A stretch of DNA of 64,000 bases from Ovoidimarina sediminis (GTDB lineage: Bacteria; Pseudomonadota; Alphaproteobacteria; Rhodobacterales; Rhodobacteraceae): NCBI RefSeq assembly GCF_032586175.1, contig NZ_JAWHTE010000004.1, forward strand, positions 186,001-250,000, in the 5' to 3' direction. Under the pieces are notes generated by a model, which worked only from the letters and a program-made list of their open reading frames with translations, was not told the origin of the DNA and ran no database searches. Shown one piece after another: positions 8,505-16,132 of the stretch. The translations under genes and the position numbers were made by a program. Within the stretch, counting starts at the first letter, position 1. Every line of letters begins with the position of its first letter.

Positions 8505-9290
8505 TTATTTCCCTTTCCAGACAGGATCGCGTTTCTCGGCGAAGGCGCGGGCGCCTTCGAGCTGATCCTCGGAGCGATAGAGACGCTCCACGGTTTCGAA
8601 CTGGCTTTTGGTGATGCGGTTGAGGGTGTCGAGGAATTTCATGTCCTCCGCCTCGCGCACGATTTCCTTGATTGCGGCGAAGACGAGCGGCGGGCCGGCG
8701 GCAAGTTCGTCGGCGAGTTTTCGCGCTTCGGTCATCAGATCGGCGGCGGGGATGACGCGGCTGACGAGGCCCCAATGGGCGGCCTCTTCGGCATCCATCC
8801 AGCGGCCGGTGAAGAGAAGATCCATCGCCACGTGATAGGGGATGCGCTTGGGGAGCTTGACGCTGGCGGCATCGGCCACGGTGCCGGAGCGGATTTCTGG
8901 AAGCGCGAAGGTGGCGTGATCGGAGGCGAGGATGAGATCGGCCGAAAGCGCGAGTTCTAGCCCGCCGCCGCAGGCGATGCCGTTCACTGCCGCGATCACC
9001 GGTTTGTTGAGGCCGCGGAGTTCCTGAAGCCCGCCGAAGCCGCCCTTTCCGTAGTCGCCATCGACCGCGTCGCCCTCGGCCGCGGCCTTCAGATCCCAGC
9101 CCGGGCAGAAGAATTTCTCGCCCGCGCCGGTGAGGAGGGCCACGCGCAGGTCTGGATCGTCGCGGAAGTCGGTGAAGACCTCGCCCATGATCCGGCTGGT
9201 GGCGAGATCGATGGCGTTGGCCTTGGGGCGGTCGAGGGTGACTTCGAGGACGTTGCCCCGGCGCTCGGTACGGATCGGCGTGTCGGTCAT
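8505..9290 (-). CDS. caiD: Carnitinyl-CoA dehydratase / crotonobetainyl-CoA hydratase
   Basis: 261 residues, the same length as E. coli CaiD and similar along its whole length. Shared segments include LEVTLDRPKANAID, MGEVFTDFRDDPDLRVA, TGAGEKFFCPGWDLKAAAEG and the terminal AFAEKRDPVWKGK. The crotonase oxyanion segments (PVIAAVNGIACGGGLELAL, FALPEIRSG) are present. CaiD interconverts crotonobetainyl-CoA and L-carnitinyl-CoA. In E. coli this serves anaerobic carnitine respiration; here it lies between an acyl-CoA synthetase (ATGA overlap) and BKACE, so it probably hydrates crotonobetainyl-CoA in the degradative direction. It is an unusually firm marker for the substrate of this operon. Confidence 0.9.
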   Translation of the reverse strand: MTDTPIRTERRGNVLEVTLDRPKANAIDLATSRIMGEVFTDFRDDPDLRVALLTGAGEKFFCPGWDLKAAAEGDAVDGDYGKGGFGGLQELRGLNKPVIAAVNGIACGGGLELALSADLILASDHATFALPEIRSGTVADAASVKLPKRIPYHVAMDLLFTGRWMDAEEAAHWGLVSRVIPAADLMTEARKLADELAAGPPLVFAAIKEIVREAEDMKFLDTLNRITKSQFETVERLYRSEDQLEGARAFAEKRDPVWKGK

Positions 9291-11326
9291 GGCGTCTCTC
9301 CCGTTCGGATCAGCGCGTCGGCGGCGACGGCGCGGTTGGGGGTGCAGATGAGGGGGTTCACTTCAACCTCGCTCCAGTCTTCGGCGTGTTCGGTGACCGC
9401 CGAGGCAATGGCGGCGATCGCGGCGTGGAGGGCGGGGCGCGAGATGGCGGGCTTGCCGCGATAGCCGTCGAGGAGCGGCGCGATGCGGAGGCCTGCGAGG
9501 GCGCGGTCGATCTCTGCGGCGCTGGCGGGGAGGAGGAGGGAGGCGCTGTCGGCGAAAAGCTCCGTCAAGGTGCCGCCTTGGGCGAGGGTGAGGACGTAGC
9601 CGTGGGCCGGGTCGCGGAGGACGCCGACGAGGAGTTCGGCGATGCCGCCGGCGATCATTTCCTCGACGAGGTAGGTGTCGGCGGACATGGCGTCTGCCGC
9701 TGCGCGGATGGAATCGGGGCCGGTTAGGCCGAGGGCGACAAGCCCCTCTTCCGATTTGTGTGCCGCGCCTTCGCCCTTCAGGACGAGGGTGCCGCCGATG
9801 TCGCGGGCCGCCTTTGCCGCGTCGGTGGGGCTGGTCGCCTGGCGGGCCTTGGGGATGTCGAGCCCGTGGGCGGCGAGTATGGCCTTTGCCCCCGCCTCCG
9901 TCATCACCCGGGCGGGCGGGATGGTGCCGGGGAGGAGGACCGGGGCGGTGTCGCGGGGACCTGCGCCGATCCGGGCGGCGGCGGCGATGGCCTCGAGCCC
10001 GTCGGTGAGGCCGGAGAGCGGGACGACGCCGCCCGATGCGAGGCGATCCGCCACCGGTTCAGGCATCGCCTCGGGCAGGGTGGCGAGGATTGCGAGCGGG
10101 CGGCCCGTATCGGCACATGCCCCAATTGCGGTATCCACCACGATATCCCAGCTGGCCGGGTCGCAGCGGTCGGGCCGGGGGAGATCGAGGACGATGGTGG
10201 TCAGGGCCGTATCCTCCGACGTCATGGCCGAAAAGCATGCGCTGAGCGCGGGGGCGTCGCCCCAGATACGGGTTTGATAATCGAGGGGATTGGCGAGTGC
10301 GACCCCGGGGCCGAGAACGTCGCGGAGTGCGGCGGTCTGGCGGGTGGTGAGCGGCGGGAAGGTGAGGCCGAGGGCCGTGCCGCGATCTGCCATGAGGCTC
10401 GCCTCGCCACCGGAGCAGGAGAGCGAGGCGATCCGGGGCGCGGCGAGCGGGCCCACGATGTGGAGGATCTTCAAGCATTCGAGGAGGGCCGCCGGGGTGG
10501 TGACCTGGCCGATCCCGAGACGGTCGAGAAGCGCCTTGCCGCCCGCGTCGCTGCCTGCGAGCGAGCCTGTGTGGGAGACGGTTGCGGCGCGCGCCTGATC
10601 GGAGGCCCCGGCCTTGATCGCGACGATGGGCTTGCCGAGGCGGCGAGCGGTGGCCGCGAGCGCCTCGAACGCGCGGATGTCGCCGATCCCCTCGATGTAG
10701 AGCCCGAGCGCGGTGACGCGGGGGTCGTTGAGCAGCGCCGCGCCGATCCGGGCGAGGCCGGTCTGGGCCTGGTTGCCCACGGTCATGACATAGGCGAGCG
10801 GGAGGCCGCGCGCCTGCATGGTGAAGTTGAGCGCGATGTTCGAGGATTGGGTGACGATGGCGACGCCGCGATCCGCCACCGTCATGCCGTGCTGGTCGGG
10901 CCAGAGCACGGCGCGGTCGAGCGCGTTGACGAAGCCGTAGCAGTTCGGCCCGAAAATCGGCATCTCGCCTGCCGCGGCGACGAGTTCGGTTTCGAGTGCC
11001 GGGCCGTCAGGCAGTTCGGCCTCGGCCTCGCGGTAGCCGTTGGCGAAGCAGACGGCGCCGCCCGCGCCCATGCGGGAGAGGGCGGCGACGACGTCGATCG
11101 TGGCCGTGCGGTTGACGCCGATGAAGGCGGCGTCAGGCGGGGCTGGCAGATCCTGGACCCGGGTCACCGCCGGGACGCCGCCGATCTCGGGCCGCGTGGG
11201 GTGGACGGCGTGCACCGTGCCCTCGTAGCCGAACTTGGCGCATTCGCGGATGACGTTCGCGCACCAGGTGCCGCCGCCGATCACTGCGATGGAGCGGGGG
11301 CGAAGGAGGCGGCCCAGCCTGTCCAT
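9287..11326 (-). CDS. ADP-forming acyl-CoA synthetase (acetate-CoA ligase family), probable gamma-butyrobetaine/carnitine CoA ligase
   Basis: 679 residues. Residues 5 to about 130 are a CoA-binding domain (RPRSIAVIGGGTWCANV), followed by succinyl-CoA-ligase-like domains and a C-terminal ATP-grasp domain from about residue 455 (AGAKAILAAHGLDIPKARQ, then GTLVLKGEGAAHKSEEG). The SHTGSLAG motif with His252 corresponds to the phospho-histidine region of ADP-forming acyl-CoA synthetases. The start overlaps the end of the acyl-CoA dehydrogenase gene (TGATG) and its end overlaps caiD (ATGA). The family activates carboxylic acids; activating gamma-butyrobetaine or carnitine is inferred from its operon partners. 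Confidence 0.82.
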   Translation of the reverse strand: MDRLGRLLRPRSIAVIGGGTWCANVIRECAKFGYEGTVHAVHPTRPEIGGVPAVTRVQDLPAPPDAAFIGVNRTATIDVVAALSRMGAGGAVCFANGYREAEAELPDGPALETELVAAAGEMPIFGPNCYGFVNALDRAVLWPDQHGMTVADRGVAIVTQSSNIALNFTMQARGLPLAYVMTVGNQAQTGLARIGAALLNDPRVTALGLYIEGIGDIRAFEALAATARRLGKPIVAIKAGASDQARAATVSHTGSLAGSDAGGKALLDRLGIGQVTTPAALLECLKILHIVGPLAAPRIASLSCSGGEASLMADRGTALGLTFPPLTTRQTAALRDVLGPGVALANPLDYQTRIWGDAPALSACFSAMTSEDTALTTIVLDLPRPDRCDPASWDIVVDTAIGACADTGRPLAILATLPEAMPEPVADRLASGGVVPLSGLTDGLEAIAAAARIGAGPRDTAPVLLPGTIPPARVMTEAGAKAILAAHGLDIPKARQATSPTDAAKAARDIGGTLVLKGEGAAHKSEEGLVALGLTGPDSIRAAADAMSADTYLVEEMIAGGIAELLVGVLRDPAHGYVLTLAQGGTLTELFADSASLLLPASAAEIDRALAGLRIAPLLDGYRGKPAISRPALHAAIAAIASAVTEHAEDWSEVEVNPLICTPNRAVAADALIRTGETP

Positions 11327-12486
11327 CAGGCGCCGAGCGGCCGGAACAGATCGCGCCCGATGATGTGGCGCTGGATTTCGGAGGTGCCGTCCCAGATCCG
11401 TTCCACGCGCGCGTCGCGCCAGAAGCGTTCGATGGGCAGGTCGCTCATCAGCCCCATGCCGCCGTGGATCTGGAGCGTGGCGTCGGTGACGCGGGCGAGC
11501 ATTTCAGTGGCGTAGAGTTTGGCGCTTGCGATCTCTCGGTTGGCGGGGAGGCCCTGGTCGAGCCGCCAGGCGCCCGCGAGGGTGAGCCAGTCGGCAGCGT
11601 CGATTTCGGTGATCATGTCGGCGATCTGGAAGCTGACGCCCTGGAATTTGGCGATCTGCTGGCCGAACTGTTTGCGCTCGGCGGCGTAGGTGAGCGCGTG
11701 GTCGAAGCACCGGCGGGCGCGGCCCACGGCCATGGCGGCGACGGTGAGGCGGGTGGCGTAGAGCCATTCGTTCATCACCGCGAAGCCGCCGTCGACCTCG
11801 CCCAGAACCTGTGCGTCGGGGAGGCGGCACCCGTCGAAATCGAGGATGCAGTTCTTGTAGCCGCGGTGGCTGACGGAGGCATAGCCAGGCCGCACCTCGA
11901 ACCCGGGCGTGCCCCGGTCGACGAGGAAGCAGGTGATGCGTTTCTTCGGGCCCTTGGGGGTTTCGTCAACGCCAGTGGCTACGAAAACGATAAAGAAATC
12001 AGCCTGATCGGCGCCGGAGATGAAGTGTTTCGACCCCGATACGACCCAGTCGCCGCCCTCGCGCACCGCCTGGCATTTCATGCCGCGCACGTCCGATCCC
12101 GCGTCGGATTCGGTCATCGCGAGCGCATCCATCCGTTCACCCCGGACGGCGGGCAGGAGGTAGCGTTCGCGCTGGTCGGCGTTGCAGGCCATGAGGATGT
12201 TCTGGGGGCGGCCGAAGAAATGGGTGAGCGCCATGGAGCCCCGGCCGAGTTCGCGTTCCACGAGTGTGAAATCGAGGTGGCTGAGCCCTGCGCCCCCCAC
12301 CTCTTCGGGGAAGTTGCAGGCGTAGAAGCCGAGGTCGAGACATTTCGACTTGATCGCTTCTGCGATGTGGGCGGGGACTTCGCCCGCCCGCTCCACCTCG
12401 TTCTCGTGGGGGTAAATTTCCGTTTCGACGAAGCTTCGCACCGTCGAGACGATCATTTCCTGTTCGTCCGTCAGCCCGAAATGCAT
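11326..12486 (-). CDS. Acyl-CoA dehydrogenase, probable gamma-butyrobetainyl-CoA dehydrogenase
   Basis: 386 residues with GGGGAGG upstream of ATG 12486. Typical acyl-CoA dehydrogenase marks are GFYACNFPEEVGGAGLSHLDF, ALAMTESDAGSD, VSGSKHFISGADQADFFIV, RKQFGQQIAKFQGV and IHGGMGLMSDLPIERFWRDAR. The catalytic-base position of short/medium-chain enzymes (Glu in YEGTSEIQR) is Asp366 here (IWDGTSEIQR). The gene opens the minus-strand operon with the CoA ligase, caiD and BKACE. The likely reaction is dehydrogenation of gamma-butyrobetainyl-CoA to crotonobetainyl-CoA. Activity in the reverse direction, as in E. coli CaiA, cannot be excluded. Confidence 0.85.
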   Translation of the reverse strand: MHFGLTDEQEMIVSTVRSFVETEIYPHENEVERAGEVPAHIAEAIKSKCLDLGFYACNFPEEVGGAGLSHLDFTLVERELGRGSMALTHFFGRPQNILMACNADQRERYLLPAVRGERMDALAMTESDAGSDVRGMKCQAVREGGDWVVSGSKHFISGADQADFFIVFVATGVDETPKGPKKRITCFLVDRGTPGFEVRPGYASVSHRGYKNCILDFDGCRLPDAQVLGEVDGGFAVMNEWLYATRLTVAAMAVGRARRCFDHALTYAAERKQFGQQIAKFQGVSFQIADMITEIDAADWLTLAGAWRLDQGLPANREIASAKLYATEMLARVTDATLQIHGGMGLMSDLPIERFWRDARVERIWDGTSEIQRHIIGRDLFRPLGA

Positions 12487-12573
12487 GGACGTCCTCCCCT
12501 TATCTTTGCTCTTGTTAGGGCCGGGGGTGGCCTGCCATTGTGCAATTTGCGATCAGAATCATGCAGGTTTCGC

Positions 12574-13509
12574 ATGGATTATCAGCAGCGGAGCGTTTCG
12601 GTTCTGCTTTTCCCGGGCTTTTCGAACCTCTGTCTCGCCAATGCGGTGGAGCCCCTGCGCGCGGCGAACACGCTGGCGCGGCGGGAGCTTTACCGCTGGA
12701 GCTATCTGGCGATCGACGCGGGCGCGCAGCTGTCGTCGAGCCGCCTGCCGGTGACGCCCGAGGCGACGCTGGCGCGGGCGGGGCGGGCGGATTTTCTGTT
12801 CGTGATGCCGAGCTATGGGTTCGAGGCGCTCGGCGTGCCGGCCGTGGTGCGGGCGCTGCGGGCCGCCGCGCCGCGGTTCGGGACGCTGGTTGGGCTTGAT
12901 ACCGGGAGCCTCGTTCTCGCGGCCGCCGGGCTTCTCGACGGATACCGGGCGACCTCGCACTGGGATGTGCTGAGCGCCTTCGAGGAGCGGTATCCGGAAG
13001 TCGACGTGGTGACGGACCGCTTCGTGATCGACCGAGACCGGGCGAGTTGCGGCGGGGCGACGACGACGCTCGACCTGATGCTGGAGCTTGTCCGGCGGCA
13101 TCACGGGGCGATGCTGAGCCTCGATGTCGCGGCGCTGTTCATGCATGGCGAGCGGCAGGCGGACCCGGCGCTGAACCTGCCGCCCGACCGGGTGGTGCGG
13201 GCGGCGGCGGCGATGATGCGGCGGCATGTGGAGGATCCGGTGCCGGTGGCGGAGGTGGCGCGGGCGCTGGGCGTGTCGCAACGCGGGCTCGAACAGCATT
13301 TCGCGCGGGTGGTGGGGCGGTCGCCCCGGCAGGTCTATGGCGCGATCCGGCTGGGGGAGGCGCTGCGGCTGGCCGAGCAGACGCGTCTTTCCATGGCCGA
13401 GATCGCAGGGCGCGTGGGCTATCGCAACGCAAGTGCGATGACGCGGGCGTTCAAGGCGGAGTTCGGCGCACCGCCCCAGCGGATGCGGGCGGCTGCGCGG
13501 GAGGGGTGA
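12574..13509 (+). CDS. GlxA-family AraC transcriptional regulator (CdhR-like)
   Basis: 311 residues from ATG 12574; the frame is open further upstream but that part is antisense to the acyl-CoA dehydrogenase gene. Residues 1 to about 190 form a DJ-1/PfpI-like class I glutamine amidotransferase fold (VSVLLFPGFSNLCLANAVEPLRAAN, GTLVGLDTGSLVLAAAGLLDGYRATSHW). The C-terminal 100 residues are an AraC double helix-turn-helix (VAEVARALGVSQRGLEQHF and MAEIAGRVGYRNASAMTRAFKAEFG). GlxA-type regulators control carnitine and betaine genes in pseudomonads (CdhR, GbdR). It is divergent from the carnitine-type operon with an 87-bp gap, so control of that operon and of itself is the simplest reading. Confidence 0.85.
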   Translation: MDYQQRSVSVLLFPGFSNLCLANAVEPLRAANTLARRELYRWSYLAIDAGAQLSSSRLPVTPEATLARAGRADFLFVMPSYGFEALGVPAVVRALRAAAPRFGTLVGLDTGSLVLAAAGLLDGYRATSHWDVLSAFEERYPEVDVVTDRFVIDRDRASCGGATTTLDLMLELVRRHHGAMLSLDVAALFMHGERQADPALNLPPDRVVRAAAAMMRRHVEDPVPVAEVARALGVSQRGLEQHFARVVGRSPRQVYGAIRLGEALRLAEQTRLSMAEIAGRVGYRNASAMTRAFKAEFGAPPQRMRAAAREG

Positions 13510-13634
13510 GGTTTCGGGCTTTGCCGCGATCACGTTTGCCCGGGCGTCAATCTGGCGTTTGACATTGCGCGAAAAGCCCCCGACCAAAGACCGGGAAGAG
13601 GCCACGGAGCGGGCCGGAAAGACGGGGAGAGATC
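13510..13634 (+). promoter_or_regulatory. Gap upstream of the dimethylglycine dehydrogenase homologue
   Basis: 125 bp without a gene. It holds GTCAA at 13546-13550 and TTGAC at 13559-13563, an inverted pair 8 nt apart; the second overlaps a possible -35 hexamer TTGACA (13559-13564). No convincing -10 follows at the right distance, so this is only a candidate control region. Confidence 0.25.
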
Positions 13635-16082
13635 ATGAGCGAGATGCCTTCTTCGGCGCGGGTCGTCATCATCGGCGGCGGTGTGGTCGGGTGTTCGGTG
13701 GCCTATCACCTGGCGAAGCTCGGCTGGAGCGATGTCGTGCTTCTGGAGCGGAAGCGGCTGACCTCGGGCACCACGTGGCATGCCGCCGGGCTGATCGGGC
13801 AGCTTCGGGCGACGGCGAACATGACGAAGCTCGCGAAATATTCCGCCGATCTCTATGGCTCGCTCGAGGAAGAGACGGGGGTTGCCACGGGTTTCCGGCA
13901 GACCGGCTCGATCTCGGCGGCGCTGACGGAGGAACGGCGGGAGGAGCTGTTCCGCTCTGCCGCCATGGCGCGTGCCTTCGGCGTGCCGGTGGAGGAGCTG
14001 ACCGCCGCGGAAATCAAGGCGCGGTACCCGCATCTCAATATCGACGGTGTGACCGGGGGCGTCTGGCTGCCGTCGGACGGGCAGGGGGACCCCGCGAATA
14101 TCGCGCAGGCGCTCGCCAAGGGCGCGCGGATGCGGGGCGCCCAGGTGCGCGAGGGGGTGAAGGTGACGGGGATCGCCCGTACGGGCCGCCGTGTTACAGG
14201 CGTCGACTGGACGGCGGAGGACGGTGCGACTGGGCACATCGCCTGCGAGGCGATCGTGAATTCAGCGGGGATGTGGGGCCACGAAGTGGGGCGGATGGCG
14301 GGGGTGACGGTGCCGCTTCACGCCTGCGAGCATTTCTACATCGTGACGGAGGGGATCGAGGGCCTGGGCACTTTGCCGGTGCTGCGGGTGCCCGACGAAT
14401 GCGCCTATTACAAGGAGGATGCGGGCAAGATCCTGCTCGGGGCGTTCGAGCCCAATGCGAAGCCCTGGGGGATGGAGGGCATCCCCGAAAGCTTCGAATT
14501 CGACCAGTTGCCCGAGGATTTCGATCATTTCGAGCCGATCCTCGAGGCCGCGTGCAACCGGATGCCGCTTCTGGCCGAGGCGGGGATACACACCTTCTTC
14601 AACGGTCCCGAAAGCTTTACCCCCGACGACGCCTATCACCTCGGGCTTGCGCCTGAAATGGACAATGTCTGGGTTGCCTGCGGCTTCAACTCCATCGGCA
14701 TCCAGTCGGCGGGCGGCGCGGGTATGGCGCTGTCGCAATGGATGGAGGACGGGGCGCGGCCTTTCGATCTGGGCGATGTGGATATCGCGCGGATGCAGCC
14801 CTTTCAGGGCAACCGTCATTACCTTTTCGAGCGCTCGAAGGAGACGCTGGGGCTGCTTTACGCCGATCACTTCCCCTACCGGCAAAAGGCGACGGCGCGG
14901 GGCGTGCGGCGCACGCCGTTTCACGCCCATCTTCTGGAGCGCGGCGCCGTCATGGGCGAGATCGCGGGCTGGGAGCGGGCGAACTGGTTTGCCGAGGCGG
15001 GCCAGGAGCGGGAATATCGCTATTCCTGGAAGCGGCAGAACTGGTTCGAAAATGCCGCGCGGGAGCACCGGGCGGTGCGCGAGGGCGTGGGCATGTACGA
15101 CATGTCGTCCTTCGGGAAGATCCGAGTCGAGGGGCCGGATGCGGAGAGCTTCCTCAACCATATCTGCGGGGCGGATCTGGCGGTCGCGCCGGGGCGGATC
15201 GTATACACGCAGTTCCTGAACGAGACGGGCGGGATCGAGGCGGACGTGACCGTCACGCGGTTGTCGGAGACGGCCTATCTTGTCGTGACCCCGGCGGCGA
15301 CGCGGCGGGCCGACCAGGCCTGGATGGCGCGGCATGTTGGCGAGGCGCGGGTGGTTCTGACCGATGTGACGGCGGGCGAGGGCGTTCTGGCCGTGATGGG
15401 GCCAAAGGCGCGGGACCTGATGGCGAGGGTGAGCCCGGCCGACCTGACGAACGCCGCGCATCCCTTTGGACATGCGGTTGAAATCGAGATCGGCATGGGC
15501 CTCGTCCGGGCGCACCGGGTGTCATATGTCGGTGAGCTGGGCTGGGAGCTTTACGTCTCCGCCGACATGGCGGGGCACGTGTTCGAGACGCTGTGGGAGG
15601 CGGGGCAGGACGTGGGGCTGAAGCTCTGCGGGATGCACATGATGGACAGTTGTCGGATCGAGAAGGCGTTTCGCCATTTCGGCCATGACATCACGTGCGA
15701 GGATCATGTGATCGATGCGGGCCTGGGGTTTGCCGTGAAGACGGACAAGCCCGCCTTCATCGGGCGGGACGCAGTGCTGAGGCGGAAGGAGACGGGGCCG
15801 AAGACGCGGATGGTGCAGTTCCTCTTGCAGGATCCCGAGCCGCTTCTTTACCACAACGAGCCGATCGTGCGGGACGGGGAGATCGTGGGCTACCTGTCAT
15901 CGGGCAATTACGGTCACACGCTGGGCGGGGCCGTGGGTATGGGATATGTGCCCTCATTCGGTGAGAGCGCGGCAGATGTGCTGGGCTCGACCTACGAGAT
16001 CGATGTGATGGGCGTGCGGGTGGCGGCGACCGCGTCGCTGAGGCCGCTTTACGATCCGAAGGCGGAGCGGGCGAAGGCCTGA
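13635..16082 (+). CDS. Dimethylglycine dehydrogenase family FAD-dependent oxidoreductase with GcvT domain
   Basis: 815 residues, full length. The FAD-binding domain begins VVIIGGGVVGCSVAYHLAKLG, and TSGTTWHAAGL places His49 where dimethylglycine dehydrogenases attach FAD covalently. The FAO_M region (PYRQKATARGVRRTPFH, AGWERANWFAEAG) follows, then the tetrahydrofolate-binding GCV_T domain (VSYVGELGWELYVSADM) and its C-terminal barrel (IVGYLSSGNYGHTLGGAVGMGYV). Family enzymes remove one methyl from dimethylglycine or sarcosine and form 5,10-methylene-tetrahydrofolate. It lies downstream of the GlxA regulator in the same orientation, so the two may be co-regulated. The truncated gene at 2-1588 is a paralogue. 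Confidence 0.88.
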   Translation: MSEMPSSARVVIIGGGVVGCSVAYHLAKLGWSDVVLLERKRLTSGTTWHAAGLIGQLRATANMTKLAKYSADLYGSLEEETGVATGFRQTGSISAALTEERREELFRSAAMARAFGVPVEELTAAEIKARYPHLNIDGVTGGVWLPSDGQGDPANIAQALAKGARMRGAQVREGVKVTGIARTGRRVTGVDWTAEDGATGHIACEAIVNSAGMWGHEVGRMAGVTVPLHACEHFYIVTEGIEGLGTLPVLRVPDECAYYKEDAGKILLGAFEPNAKPWGMEGIPESFEFDQLPEDFDHFEPILEAACNRMPLLAEAGIHTFFNGPESFTPDDAYHLGLAPEMDNVWVACGFNSIGIQSAGGAGMALSQWMEDGARPFDLGDVDIARMQPFQGNRHYLFERSKETLGLLYADHFPYRQKATARGVRRTPFHAHLLERGAVMGEIAGWERANWFAEAGQEREYRYSWKRQNWFENAAREHRAVREGVGMYDMSSFGKIRVEGPDAESFLNHICGADLAVAPGRIVYTQFLNETGGIEADVTVTRLSETAYLVVTPAATRRADQAWMARHVGEARVVLTDVTAGEGVLAVMGPKARDLMARVSPADLTNAAHPFGHAVEIEIGMGLVRAHRVSYVGELGWELYVSADMAGHVFETLWEAGQDVGLKLCGMHMMDSCRIEKAFRHFGHDITCEDHVIDAGLGFAVKTDKPAFIGRDAVLRRKETGPKTRMVQFLLQDPEPLLYHNEPIVRDGEIVGYLSSGNYGHTLGGAVGMGYVPSFGESAADVLGSTYEIDVMGVRVAATASLRPLYDPKAERAKA

Positions 16083-16104
16083 GGTCCGGCGGGGGCAGGG
16101 CGCA

Positions 16105-16125
16105 GTCCCGGGCCTGACCCGGGAC
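16105..16125. terminator. Hairpin between convergent genes
   Basis: A perfect 8-bp stem GTCCCGGG/CCCGGGAC with a 5-nt loop (CCTGA) fills the 50-bp gap between two converging genes. GCAG and CTGC flank it and could lengthen the stem. No T-run on either side. It probably acts as a bidirectional terminator. Confidence 0.5.
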
Positions 16126-16132
16126 CTCTGCG

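Noticed and set aside
11365..12573. Upstream in-frame extension of the GlxA regulator
   Set aside because: The 400-codon extension is antisense to the acyl-CoA dehydrogenase and resembles no protein; the regulator fold starts at ATG 12574.
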